A DNA stretch of 64,000 nt from an uncultured Oscillospiraceae bacterium (GTDB lineage Bacteria; Bacillota; Clostridia; Oscillospirales; Oscillospiraceae), in NCBI GenBank assembly GCA_944382965.1, contig CALWOA010000003.1:62001-126000 (forward strand), read 5' to 3'. A model generated the notes under the pieces. It ran no database searches and was not told the DNA's origin. It saw only the letters and a program-made list of their open reading frames with translations. Of the stretch, positions 48,925 through 57,025 are shown piece after piece. A program made the translations under genes and the position numbers. Every line of letters starts with the position of its first letter. The first letter of the stretch is position 1.

Positions 48925-51900
48925 ATGGTTTATCGTGTATTTGTAGAAAAGAAGGAAGGCCTGGACAACGAAGCCCGGGGCCTGCTCAGCGAAGCCAAGA
49001 ATCTTCTGGGCATGGCGAATCTGGAGCATGTGCGGCTGTTCAACCGCTATGACGCGGAAAACATCTCCCGGGAGCTGTTTGACTACGCCGTAAAAACCGT
49101 GTTCTCCGAGCCCCAGCTGGATACCGCCAGCGAAAGCGTATCCCTGCCCGGTGCTTATGTTTTTGCTGTGGAATCTCTGCCCGGTCAGTTCGACCAGCGG
49201 GCCGACTCCGCCGCCCAGTGCATCCAGATCATCTCCCAGGGCGAGCGTCCCCTGATCCGCACCGCCAAGGTCTACGCCCTGTACGGCAAGCTCACGGAGG
49301 CAGAAATCGCCGAATTCAAGAAGTACGTCATTAACCCCGTGGAGTGCCGGGAAGCATCCCTGGAAGTCCCCGAAACCTTGGCTATCCAGTACGAGATTCC
49401 CACCCAGGTTGCAACCCTGGACGGCTTTACCAAGCTGGACCGGGAAGGGCTGGACAACTTCATCCGTCAGTATGGCCTGGCCATGGACCTGGATGACATT
49501 ACCTTCTGCCAGTCCTACTTCATCAGCGAGCACCGTGACCCCACCATCACGGAAATCCGGATGATCGACACTTATTGGTCTGACCACTGCCGTCACACCA
49601 CCTTCGGCACCATCATTGACAGCGTCCACTTTGAGGACGCACTGCTGCAGAAGACCTATGAAACCTACCTGGAAACCCGCAACGCCCTGGGCCGCCAGGC
49701 AAAGCCCATCTGCCTGATGGATCTGGCTACCGTAGCCGTGCGGCATCTGAAAGCTGCCGGAAAGCTCAATAAGCTGGACGAGAGTGAGGAAATCAACGCC
49801 TGCACCGTGAAGGTCAACGTTACCGTGGACGGCGTGGAAGAGCCCTGGCTGCTGCTGTTCAAGAACGAAACCCACAACCATCCCACGGAAATCGAGCCCT
49901 TCGGCGGCGCTGCCACCTGCATCGGCGGCGCTATCCGGGACCCTCTGTCCGGCAGAAGCTATGTCTACGGCGCCATGCGTGTCACCGGCGCTGCCGACCC
50001 CTTAAAGCCCGTTTCCGAAACCATTCCCGGCAAGCTGCCCCAGCGTAAGCTGGTCACCACCGCTGCTGCCGGTTACTCCTCCTACGGCAACCAGATCGGT
50101 CTGGCTACCGGCATTGTGGACGAAATCTACCATCCCGGCTATGCTGCCAAGCGGATGGAAATCGGCGCCGTCATTGCCGCCGCTCCTGCGGAGAATGTCC
50201 GCCGGGAACGTCCCGATCCCGGTGACGTGGTGATCCTGTTGGGCGGCAACACCGGCCGTGACGGCATCGGCGGTGCCACCGGTTCTTCCAAGGCCCACAA
50301 CACCCAGTCCGTGGAAACCTGCGGCTCCGAGGTGCAGAAGGGCAACGCTCCGGAAGAGCGCAAGCTCCAGCGTCTGTTCCGCAACGCCGAGGCTTCCCGC
50401 CTCATCAAGCGCTGCAATGACTTCGGTGCCGGCGGTGTCTCCGTTGCCATTGGCGAACTGGCAGACGGCCTGGTCATCGACCTGAACGCCGTGCCCAAGA
50501 AGTACGAAGGCCTGGACGGCACCGAGCTGGCCATCTCCGAATCCCAGGAGCGTATGGCCGTGGTGGTGGAAGCCAAGGACGTTAACCGTTTCCTGGAACT
50601 GGCCCTCACCGAGAACCTGAACGCTGTGCCCGTGGCCACCGTTACCGAAGAGCCCCGTCTGGTGATGAACTGGAACGGCAAGACCATCTGTGACATCAGC
50701 CGGGAGTTCCTGAACTCCAACGGTGCGGACAAGCACATCACCGCCTCCGCCGCAGTTCCCCAGGGCTATGACAAGGCTGTGTCCGGCAGCTTTACCGATA
50801 ACTTCATGGCAGTTGCCTCCGACCTGAACACCTGCTCCAAGCGGGGTCTGTCCGAGCGGTTCGACTCCACCATCGGTGCCGGCACCGTGCTGATGCCCTT
50901 TGGCGGCAAGAATCAGCTGACTCCCATTCAGGCCATGGTGCAGAAGATCAGCGTGGAGAAGAAGCACACAGACGATTGCTCCTTCATGTCCTTCGGCTAC
51001 AACCCCTTCATCACCTCCGCTTCCCCCTACCATGGCGCTTACCTGGCAGTGGTGGAATCCGTGTGCAAGCTCATCGCCTCCGGCGCTTCCTTTGAAGATA
51101 CCTACCTGACCTTCCAGGAGTACTTTGAGCGCCTGGGCAAGGACCCCAGCCGCTGGGGCAAGCCTCTGGCTGCTCTGCTGGGTGCCTTCCAGGCCCAGAT
51201 GGATCTGGGCATCGCCGCCATCGGCGGCAAGGACTCCATGTCCGGCTCCTTCGAGAAGCTGGATGTGCCCCCCACTCTGGTCTCCTTCGCCGTTACCACC
51301 GGCAAAACCCAGGACGTGGTCTCCCCCGAATTCAAGGCCGCCGGTCATACCGTGTGCCTGCTGGAAACCGCCAAGGACGCAAACGGTCTGCCGGTGACGG
51401 AAGACCTGCTGAAGAATTTCGCCCTGGTGCATGAGCTGCTGCAATCCGGCAAGGCCGTTGCCTGCTACACACCCGGCATGGGCGGCGTGGCAGAAGCAGT
51501 GATGAAGATGGGCTTCGGCAACGGTCTGGGAATGGCCTTCGCTGAGGATGTAACCCTGGATACCCTCTTCGGCTATCGCTACGGCTGCTTCGTACTGGAA
51601 ATGGCAGAGGACACCGTAGGCACGGTTCTGGGCACCGTTACCCAGGACGGCAGTTTCTCCTACCATGGAGAAACTCTTTCCCAGGAGCAAGTGCTGAATG
51701 CCTACGAGGACAAGCTGGAATCCGTCTACAGCTGCAACATCCCCACCCGGGAGCAGAAGATGGAGAACTTCTCCTACGTCGCTTCCCAGCGCAAGGCCTC
51801 GGCTGTAAAGGTTGCCAAGCCCAAGGTGCTGATCCCCGCCTTCCCCGGCACCAACTGCGAATATGACTCTGCCAAGGCTGTCCGGGATGCAGGCGCCGAA

Positions 51901-52614
51901 CCGGAGATCATCGTCATCAACAACCTCTCCGCCGAGGGCATTACCCGCAGCGTAGAGCGCTTTGCCCGGGAACTGAAGAACGCCCAGATGGTATTCATCC
52001 CCGGCGGCTTCTCCGGCGGCGACGAGCCTGACGGCTCCGGTAAGTTCATCACCGCCTTCTTCCGCAACGCAGCCATTAAGGAAGGGGTCACCGACCTGCT
52101 GGAGAACCGGGACGGCCTGATGTGCGGTATCTGCAATGGCTTCCAGGCTCTGATTAAACTGGGTCTGGTGCCCTACGGCAAGATCATCGACACCGACGAG
52201 ACCTGCCCCACCCTGACCTTCAACAACATCAGCCGTCACCAGAGCCGGATTGTCCGCACCCGGGTGGCTTCCAACAAGTCCCCCTGGCTGGCGCTGACCA
52301 ACGTAGGTGATGTGTACAACGTGCCCATCTCCCACGGCGAAGGCAAGTTCCTGGCTTCCGAAGAGCTGATCCGCCAGCTGGCAGCCAACGGCCAGATTGC
52401 CACCCAGTATGTGGACCTGGAAGGCAATGCCACCGCTGACGTGCACTTCAACCCCAACGGCTCCCTGTATGCCATCGAAGGCATCACCTCCCCCGACGGC
52501 CGTGTCTTCGGCAAGATGGGCCACAGCGAACGTATCGGCAAGGGACTGTACAAGAACGTCCCCGGCGAATATGACATCCGGATGTTTGAGGCCGCAGTGA
52601 AGTACTTTAAGTAA
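48925..52614 (+). CDS. purL: Phosphoribosylformylglycinamidine synthase, fused PurL-PurQ
   Basis: 1229 residues: the large single-chain FGAM synthase. The synthetase part shows WSDHCRHTTF, NETHNHPTEIEPFGGAATCIGGAIRDPLSGR, GGNTGRDGIGGAT, NDFGAGGVSVAIGEL and GGKDSMSG. The C-terminal glutaminase (from about 960) has LIPAFPGTNCEYDSA, IPGGFSGGDEPDGSGK, the nucleophile in MCGICNGFQAL, SHGEGKF and the final GHSER. PurS- and PurQ-type genes are therefore not needed. Start ATG 48925 follows AGGAGG. It is the last gene of the purine operon; a weak hairpin follows. Confidence 0.98.
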   Translation: MVYRVFVEKKEGLDNEARGLLSEAKNLLGMANLEHVRLFNRYDAENISRELFDYAVKTVFSEPQLDTASESVSLPGAYVFAVESLPGQFDQRADSAAQCIQIISQGERPLIRTAKVYALYGKLTEAEIAEFKKYVINPVECREASLEVPETLAIQYEIPTQVATLDGFTKLDREGLDNFIRQYGLAMDLDDITFCQSYFISEHRDPTITEIRMIDTYWSDHCRHTTFGTIIDSVHFEDALLQKTYETYLETRNALGRQAKPICLMDLATVAVRHLKAAGKLNKLDESEEINACTVKVNVTVDGVEEPWLLLFKNETHNHPTEIEPFGGAATCIGGAIRDPLSGRSYVYGAMRVTGAADPLKPVSETIPGKLPQRKLVTTAAAGYSSYGNQIGLATGIVDEIYHPGYAAKRMEIGAVIAAAPAENVRRERPDPGDVVILLGGNTGRDGIGGATGSSKAHNTQSVETCGSEVQKGNAPEERKLQRLFRNAEASRLIKRCNDFGAGGVSVAIGELADGLVIDLNAVPKKYEGLDGTELAISESQERMAVVVEAKDVNRFLELALTENLNAVPVATVTEEPRLVMNWNGKTICDISREFLNSNGADKHITASAAVPQGYDKAVSGSFTDNFMAVASDLNTCSKRGLSERFDSTIGAGTVLMPFGGKNQLTPIQAMVQKISVEKKHTDDCSFMSFGYNPFITSASPYHGAYLAVVESVCKLIASGASFEDTYLTFQEYFERLGKDPSRWGKPLAALLGAFQAQMDLGIAAIGGKDSMSGSFEKLDVPPTLVSFAVTTGKTQDVVSPEFKAAGHTVCLLETAKDANGLPVTEDLLKNFALVHELLQSGKAVACYTPGMGGVAEAVMKMGFGNGLGMAFAEDVTLDTLFGYRYGCFVLEMAEDTVGTVLGTVTQDGSFSYHGETLSQEQVLNAYEDKLESVYSCNIPTREQKMENFSYVASQRKASAVKVAKPKVLIPAFPGTNCEYDSAKAVRDAGAEPEIIVINNLSAEGITRSVERFARELKNAQMVFIPGGFSGGDEPDGSGKFITAFFRNAAIKEGVTDLLENRDGLMCGICNGFQALIKLGLVPYGKIIDTDETCPTLTFNNISRHQSRIVRTRVASNKSPWLALTNVGDVYNVPISHGEGKFLASEELIRQLAANGQIATQYVDLEGNATADVHFNPNGSLYAIEGITSPDGRVFGKMGHSERIGKGLYKNVPGEYDIRMFEAAVKYFK

Positions 52615-52620
52615 GCAGCA

Positions 52621-52650
52621 AATCCCCGGGCAGAAATCTGTCCGGGGATT
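52621..52650 (+). terminator. Hairpin after purL
   Basis: AATCCCCGG / CCGGGGATT with a 12-base loop, but without a T-run, so read-through into the next small gene is likely. Confidence 0.5.
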
Positions 52651-52680
52651 GTGTCACACAGAAATTGTGGGAGAACCATC

Positions 52681-53019
52681 ATGGAATATTTTGGTGTATT
52701 TGCTTTTGTCCTGGTTATGTGCTATCTTTCCGTTCCCGGCAAGGTAAAAAAGCTGGAGGCAAAAGTAAAACGATTGGAAAAACAAAGGAACGGTGCATAC
52801 GCTATGTCGAAACTGATGCAGCAACTGATCGGAAAAACCTGTACCCTCATTTCGGAAAAGGGCCTGTCCATCGCCGGAAAGTGTGAATTTACCTGCGAAA
52901 TCCTGGATTGCGATGAAGAATGGGTCAAAATTCGTCTGGACCAGAAAAAAGGCGGCAAAGTCGTAAAAATGATGCGTCTGGAGGACATTGAATCCGTAGA
53001 ACTGGCAGACGAACAGTAA
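52681..53019 (+). CDS. Small membrane-anchored protein of unknown function
   Basis: 112 residues. One N-terminal hydrophobic segment (YFGVFAFVLVMCYLSVP), a short basic coiled-coil-like stretch (KVKKLEAKVKRLEKQ), then a compact domain (LIGKTCTLISEKGLSIAGKCEFTCEILDCDEEWVKIRLDQ...RLEDIESVEL) that looks like a small beta-barrel of the SH3/Sm type. I do not recognise a named family. Start ATG 52681 follows GGGAGAAC. It lies 66 bp after purL with only a weak hairpin between, and ends at a strong terminator, so it may be the tail gene of the operon. Confidence 0.75.
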   Translation: MEYFGVFAFVLVMCYLSVPGKVKKLEAKVKRLEKQRNGAYAMSKLMQQLIGKTCTLISEKGLSIAGKCEFTCEILDCDEEWVKIRLDQKKGGKVVKMMRLEDIESVELADEQ

Positions 53020-53044
53020 GGGTCCTCCTAAAAACAACACAAAT

Positions 53045-53078
53045 CCCCCGGGCAGCGAAATTGCTGCCCGGGTTTTTT
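53045..53078 (+). terminator. Terminator after the small membrane protein
   Basis: 10-bp stem CCCGGGCAGC / GCTGCCCGGG, loop GAAATT, then six Ts. Confidence 0.93.
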
Positions 53079-53100
53079 ACGGCCAAAATGGAAAGGAAGC

Positions 53101-53128
53101 TTGACATTTAAAAATGCCATGCTATATT
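53101..53128 (+). promoter_or_regulatory. Promoter of the XRE-regulator operon
   Basis: TTGACA (53101-53106), 16 bp, TATATT (53123-53128). A GGAAAAGAAACTTTCC partial palindrome at 53137-53152 lies just downstream and could be the operator of the encoded regulator. Confidence 0.65.
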
Positions 53129-53170
53129 GAAGCTACGGAAAAGAAACTTTCCATATGAAAGGAGAATCTC

Positions 53171-53374
53171 ATGAAAAACCGACTGGAGCAGCTTCGCAAG
53201 CAGCGAGGAATCAAGCAGGAAGATCTGGCCGCCGCCCTGGAGGTATCCCGCCAGACCATCGGCTCCTTGGAAAACGGCCGATATAATCCTTCCATCTTGT
53301 TGGCCTTCAAAATCGCTCGCTATTTCCAAATGTCCATTGAAGAAATCTTTATTTATGAGGAGGACGAATCATGA
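53171..53374 (+). CDS. XRE family (Cro/CI) transcriptional regulator
   Basis: 67 residues, a single helix-turn-helix domain: RLEQLRKQRGIKQEDLAAALEVSRQTIGSLENGRYNPSILLAFKIARYFQMSIEEIF. This short YozG-like group usually pairs with a small membrane protein, as here. It probably represses its own operon. Start ATG 53171 follows AAAGGAGAA. Overlaps the next gene by four bases (ATGA). Base composition is lower in GC than the purine genes. Confidence 0.9.
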   Translation: MKNRLEQLRKQRGIKQEDLAAALEVSRQTIGSLENGRYNPSILLAFKIARYFQMSIEEIFIYEEDES

Positions 53375-53802
53375 AATCGAAGATCGCAAACTCTGTAGCC
53401 ATGATTCTCGGTTTGTGTCTGCTGGCTATTGGCTTATTTTTGCTGAAAACAATCGCTGATCCCCAAGGCGTAATGCTGGCATTGCCCTATGTCTGTATTG
53501 GGGTTGGCTGCGGCCTGTTTGGTCAAGGGATGGGGAATCGGATTTCCCAGCGGGCACTACGCAGTGATCCGGAGCTGAAGAAAAGACTGGATATCGAAAA
53601 GAAGGATGAGCGCAATATTGCAATTGCAAGCAAGGCCAAGAGCAAGGCGTTTGACGCAATGACCTTTGTTTTCAGTGCTTTGATGCTTTGCTTTGCCCTG
53701 ATGGGAGTGGATATGATTCCTCTTCTTCTGCTTGTCTTCGCTTATCTACTTGTTCACGGCCTAGCTCTTTACTACCGGTTTCAGCTTGAAAAAGAAATGT
53801 AA
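53371..53802 (+). CDS. Membrane protein co-transcribed with an XRE regulator
   Basis: 143 residues with two pairs of hydrophobic segments (ANSVAMILGLCLLAIGLFLLKT and VMLALPYVCIGVGCGLFGQGMG; then FVFSALMLCFALMGVDMIPLLLLVFAYLLVHGLALYY) around a charged central stretch ELKKRLDIEKKDERNIAIASKAKSKAFD. This resembles DUF6442/DUF2178-like partners of short XRE regulators; function unknown. The start overlaps the regulator stop. Shares its lower GC content with the regulator. Confidence 0.75.
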   Translation: MKSKIANSVAMILGLCLLAIGLFLLKTIADPQGVMLALPYVCIGVGCGLFGQGMGNRISQRALRSDPELKKRLDIEKKDERNIAIASKAKSKAFDAMTFVFSALMLCFALMGVDMIPLLLLVFAYLLVHGLALYYRFQLEKEM

Positions 53803-53806
53803 CAGC

Positions 53807-53846
53807 AAAAAATCCCTCCTGACCAGATACATTCCGGTCAGGAGGG
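53807..53846 (-). terminator. Terminator of the rpmH-khpB operon, bidirectional
   Basis: 12-bp stem TCCCTCCTGACC / GGTCAGGAGGGA. On the minus strand six Ts follow directly; on the plus strand the tail is only CTTTATT. It separates the two convergent operons. Confidence 0.88.
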
Positions 53847-53863
53847 AATCTTTATTCATAAGA

Positions 53864-54757
53864 TTACCGAACGTACTCGATAATCACCCGGCGGTTGGGT
53901 TCTACGCCGGTGGAATGGGTGGTGATGTTCTCCATATCCTGCAAAGCAGCGTGGATCACATGCCGCTCATAGGCGTTCATGGGCTCCAGGGTGGTGCGGC
54001 GGCGGGCCTTCAGCACCTGCTGGGCTTTCTTCCGGGCATAGCGGCGCAGGCTTTCCTCCCGCTTTTCCCGGTAGCACTCCGCGTCCACGTTGATACGGAT
54101 GTGGCCGTCCAAATCCCGGTTGATGGTGTAGTTGGCCAAGTGCTGAATGGCATCCAGGGTATCACCCCGGCGGCCGATCAGGTAACCCAGGTCATCGCCT
54201 ACCAGGTCAACCTTGTATGTATTGCCCTCTACCTTCCAGCAGTGGGGCACGGCCTTGGAATCCATATGCTCCAGCAGGCCCTTCAGGAACAGCTCGATCT
54301 TCTCCTCGGTGGAGCCGCTTTCGGCAGGGGCGTACACCTTGGGTTCCGCCTTCACCTTGGCAGGCTTGGGCTCCTTGGGGGTCTTGGGAGGCTTGGGGGC
54401 CTCCGACTTCTTCTCAGCCTTGGGTTCCTGCTTGGGCTTGTCCGCCTTGGGCTCCTTGGCAGCCGGTTCCGGCTTGGGCATTTCCTTGGGCTGCTCCGGC
54501 TTCTTCACCGGGGCGGCTACCTTGGGCTTGGAGCGAGAAGCGGAGCTCAGGGCCACCTTGGGAGCTTCCGGCACCGGGTCCGGTGCCTCATAGCTGACCT
54601 GCACCTTGGCAGGCTGTGCGCCGAAGCCCAGGAAGCCTGCCTTTGCCTGCTGCAGAACCGTAACAGACACACTGTCCCGATCCAGTCCCAGCTGGGTCAG
54701 GGCTGCCTCAATGGCCAGGTCAATGGTTTTGCCGGTGGTAACAATGGTCTTTTCCAT
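53864..54757 (-). CDS. khpB: RNA-binding protein KhpB (Jag, SpoIIIJ-associated)
   Basis: 297 residues in three parts: an N-terminal Jag-N domain (1-55, TTGKTIDLAIEAALTQLGL, KAGFLGFG), a long Lys/Pro/Glu-rich linker (about 60-150), then KH (GYLIGRRGDTLDAIQHLANY) and R3H (EPMNAYERHVIHAAL) domains. KhpB with KhpA binds RNA and influences cell elongation and division. Start ATG 54757 follows GGAGGAAT and lies 3 bp after the yidC stop, the usual partner. Last gene of the rpmH-rnpA-yidD-yidC-khpB cluster. Confidence 0.95.
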   Translation of the reverse strand: MEKTIVTTGKTIDLAIEAALTQLGLDRDSVSVTVLQQAKAGFLGFGAQPAKVQVSYEAPDPVPEAPKVALSSASRSKPKVAAPVKKPEQPKEMPKPEPAAKEPKADKPKQEPKAEKKSEAPKPPKTPKEPKPAKVKAEPKVYAPAESGSTEEKIELFLKGLLEHMDSKAVPHCWKVEGNTYKVDLVGDDLGYLIGRRGDTLDAIQHLANYTINRDLDGHIRINVDAECYREKREESLRRYARKKAQQVLKARRRTTLEPMNAYERHVIHAALQDMENITTHSTGVEPNRRVIIEYVR

Positions 54758-54760
54758 AGC

Positions 54761-56005
54761 TTATTCCTCCGTAGGCTTCGCAGCGTAGCGGTTGGGATCA
54801 TAGCTGCGGCCCTTGCAGTAAGGACGATCGGCGATTCCGGAGAGGGTGGTCTTTTCTTCCTCTTCCTCCAGGATGCCCTTTCTGGCAGCATATTCCTTGG
54901 CGGCAGCGGCCTTGGCAGCCTGCTCCTGGTCACGCTGCTGCTTCTGCAGCTTCTTCTTGCTGGTATTGGTGGTGATGCCGTCGGGGTTGGCAGCCCGGCG
55001 CTCGGCACGGATACGCTCCTTCTCGGCTTCCAGGCGCTCCTCTTCCAGAGCCTTCTGCAGCCGCACAGCGTCCTCGGCATCGTAGATCTTGCGGTAGTGG
55101 TTGGTCATGATGGGGTCGGAGATCATACGCACCACGCCGCCGACAAACCAGTACAGGGACAGTCCGGCGGAGACGGTGAAGCCAATCCACAAGCTCATCA
55201 GGGGCATCATCCACATCATGGCCTGCATGGACTGGTTCTGCTGAGACTTCTTGGCAGTTTCCTCGTCCTGGATGCCCTTTTCGTTGGTGATAACGGAGTT
55301 GTTGGTCTTCTGGGCGATCCACATCTGGGCCACCTGAGACAGGCAGGACACCACAGGAATCAGGAAGGCACCGATGTGCGCCCAGTCCCAAGCCCAGGAA
55401 GCGGAGAAGATATTGAACTGGGGAATCGCACCCAGGTTAATGCCCAGGAAATTGAAGTTGATACCTGCCAGAGTCGCTTCGCTGATGGCAGGGATGGCAG
55501 CCTTCAGTTCTTCCGTAAACTGGGGGATGGCCTGGGCGGCAATTACCTGGTCATAGTAACTGTTGCCGGAGAAGATTCCGGGGGCATTGTCCTTGATAAC
55601 CGCCACAATCTGCTGAGCCACATCGGCAGACTCCATCAGAATGTAGGTGATGGGTTCCCGGATAACCGCAAACAGAGGCCACAGAATCAGCAGGGGGATA
55701 AAGCTCCACAGGCAGCCGCCGCCCATGGAAGCGCCTTCATCCCGGTACAGCTTCTGAACCAGTTCATTCTGCTTCTGGGGGTCGTCGGCATAGCGGGCCT
55801 GAATCTCCTGAACCCGAGGGGTCAGGCGGGACATCTTCATCATGCTCTTCTTGCCCTTGGCGTTAATGGGCATGAGGATCAGCTGAACCAGGATGCCGAA
55901 CAGGATCATGGCCACACCGTAGTTGCCGGTGAAGTGGTACAGCAGGTTCAGCAGGTAGCCGAAGGGCACGGTTACAATGTCGGATAACTGGAATGCAAGA
56001 AACAT
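54761..56005 (-). CDS. yidC: Membrane protein insertase YidC/OxaI
   Basis: 414 residues. The core has five hydrophobic segments: start FGYLLNLLYHFTGNYGVAMILFGILVQLILMP, the cytoplasmic loop KKSMMKMSRLTPRVQEIQARYADDPQKQNELVQKLYRDEG, LWSFIPLLILWPLFAVIR, and QNQSMQAMMWMMPLMSLWIGFTVSAGLSLYWFVGG. A long basic and acidic C-terminal tail follows, which may bind ribosomes. It inserts proteins into the membrane with or without Sec; in spore formers one copy (SpoIIIJ) is needed in sporulation. Start ATG 56005 follows GAGGAGG. Confidence 0.96.
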   Translation of the reverse strand: MFLAFQLSDIVTVPFGYLLNLLYHFTGNYGVAMILFGILVQLILMPINAKGKKSMMKMSRLTPRVQEIQARYADDPQKQNELVQKLYRDEGASMGGGCLWSFIPLLILWPLFAVIREPITYILMESADVAQQIVAVIKDNAPGIFSGNSYYDQVIAAQAIPQFTEELKAAIPAISEATLAGINFNFLGINLGAIPQFNIFSASWAWDWAHIGAFLIPVVSCLSQVAQMWIAQKTNNSVITNEKGIQDEETAKKSQQNQSMQAMMWMMPLMSLWIGFTVSAGLSLYWFVGGVVRMISDPIMTNHYRKIYDAEDAVRLQKALEEERLEAEKERIRAERRAANPDGITTNTSKKKLQKQQRDQEQAAKAAAAKEYAARKGILEEEEEKTTLSGIADRPYCKGRSYDPNRYAAKPTEE

Positions 56006-56032
56006 TGACTTTCCTCCTCAAAATTATGGAAG

Positions 56033-56248
56033 TCAGGGTACGGGGTCATAGACATCTCCCTTGTAGAAGGGATTGCAGCGCAGAAAGCGGCGCAGGGCAA
56101 GCCAGCCGCCTTTCCATGCCCCATACTTGCGGATTGCTTCGGCAGCGTAAGCGCTGCAGGTGGGCCGAAACCGGCATCGGGCCGGCAGTCCCGGGGAAAT
56201 ATAGCGCTGATAAATCTGAATTAGAAACAACAGAAGATTTTTAACCAT
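56033..56248 (-). CDS. yidD: Membrane protein insertion efficiency factor YidD
   Basis: 71 residues, the complete YidD family protein: [52 protein letters not shown]. An amphipathic N-terminal helix associates with the membrane and helps YidC insertion. It sits between rnpA and yidC as in most Firmicutes. The ribosome site GGAGG lies inside the rnpA end, about 12 bases from ATG 56248. Confidence 0.95.
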   Translation of the reverse strand: MVKNLLLFLIQIYQRYISPGLPARCRFRPTCSAYAAEAIRKYGAWKGGWLALRRFLRCNPFYKGDVYDPVP

Positions 56249-56256
56249 AGGACCGC

Positions 56257-56604
56257 TTACGCCTCCAAGGGCTCCCTCAGGAGTCCGGCTTTTTTCGCCA
56301 AAGCCAGATAGCTTCTGGTCAGGCGCTGAAAGTCCGCATCCACAGCCTTGCTCCGGGCAACCACCACAATGTCCCAGCCTGGCTGGAACTGCTCCTCATG
56401 GAGCCGGTAAATTTCCCGCAGACGACGGCGGGTGCGGTTGCGCACATGGGCCTTGCCCAGCTTCTTGCTGACGGTAATGCCCACCCGGTTGCAAGCCGTT
56501 CGGTTTTTCCTGGCATAGAGCACCAGGTATCCGTCAGCAAATCCAGAGGTATGGTACAGCCGGCGAAAAATGTGGTTGAGTTTTAATGCACTGGAATACT
56601 TCAT
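56257..56604 (-). CDS. rnpA: Ribonuclease P protein component
   Basis: 115 residues, basic. The RNR signature is [21 protein letters not shown], preceded by [22 protein letters not shown]. It partners RNase P RNA to mature tRNA 5' ends. I start at ATG 56604 behind GGAGAGAGG; the frame reaches 56658 only by running into the upstream terminator. It is separated from rpmH by an intrinsic terminator, so the level should be below that of L34. Confidence 0.95.
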   Translation of the reverse strand: MKYSSALKLNHIFRRLYHTSGFADGYLVLYARKNRTACNRVGITVSKKLGKAHVRNRTRRRLREIYRLHEEQFQPGWDIVVVARSKAVDADFQRLTRSYLALAKKAGLLREPLEA

Positions 56605-56631
56605 AACCTCTCTCCAACCCCATTGCGTCCT

Positions 56632-56677
56632 AAAAAGGGAGCGGGGCGAATACTTCATTCACCCCGCTGTAGCTCCC
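56632..56677 (-). terminator. Terminator between rpmH and rnpA
   Basis: On the minus strand GGGAGC...GCGGGGTGAAT pairs with ATTCGCCCCGC...TCCC, followed by TTTTT. It should lower rnpA-yidD-yidC-khpB transcription relative to rpmH. Confidence 0.85.
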
Positions 56678-56725
56678 GTTTCGCTCATTGGCGCTTATTT
56701 TCCTTGACCCACATCGTTAAGCGCA

Positions 56726-56860
56726 TCAGGCGGACAGAACCTTGCGGCCCTTGGCACGGCGGCGGGCCAAAACCTTACGGCCGTTGGCGGTAGCCATTCT
56801 CTGGCGGAAACCGTGAACCTTGGAACGATGACGACGGCTGGGCTGATAGGTACGCTTCAT
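56726..56860 (-). CDS. rpmH: 50S ribosomal protein L34
   Basis: 44 residues, very basic and essentially invariant: starts [20 protein letters not shown] and continues with [19 protein letters not shown] component of the large ribosomal subunit. ATG 56860 follows AGGAGGTG. The start of the usual rpmH-rnpA-yidD-yidC-khpB order, but dnaA is not upstream as it is in most bacteria; capA and typA are there instead. Confidence 0.98.
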   Translation of the reverse strand: MKRTYQPSRRHRSKVHGFRQRMATANGRKVLARRRAKGRKVLSA

Positions 56861-56953
56861 AATCGGATACACCTCCTGTCAAAAATCAATATGCTCGACA
56901 GCCAAAAGGCCGCAGCAACACATAGGTAATGACGATAACAGTCATGCTTGACC

Positions 56954-56982
56954 ATTATAACCGAAAAATGCGGTTTGGTCAA
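56954..56982 (-). promoter_or_regulatory. SigA promoter of rpmH
   Basis: Minus strand TTGACC (56982-56977), 17 bp, TATAAT (56959-56954), about 95 bp before the rpmH start. Confidence 0.8.
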
Positions 56983-57025
56983 TCTTTTTTTCGGATTTTT
57001 ATGGCTTTGGGAAAGACTTTGGAAT

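Noticed and set aside
50002-52524. 840-residue open frame antisense to purL, and similar long antisense frames opposite the EF-G-like gene, ftsH, typA and purD
   Set aside because: All are low-complexity Gly/His/Val/Gln-rich translations of the reverse complement of strongly biased genes with clear families; none has start signals.
56861-57025. Replication origin upstream of rpmH
   Set aside because: No DnaA-box clusters or AT-rich unwinding repeats, and dnaA is not adjacent; the gap holds only the rpmH promoter and capA end.
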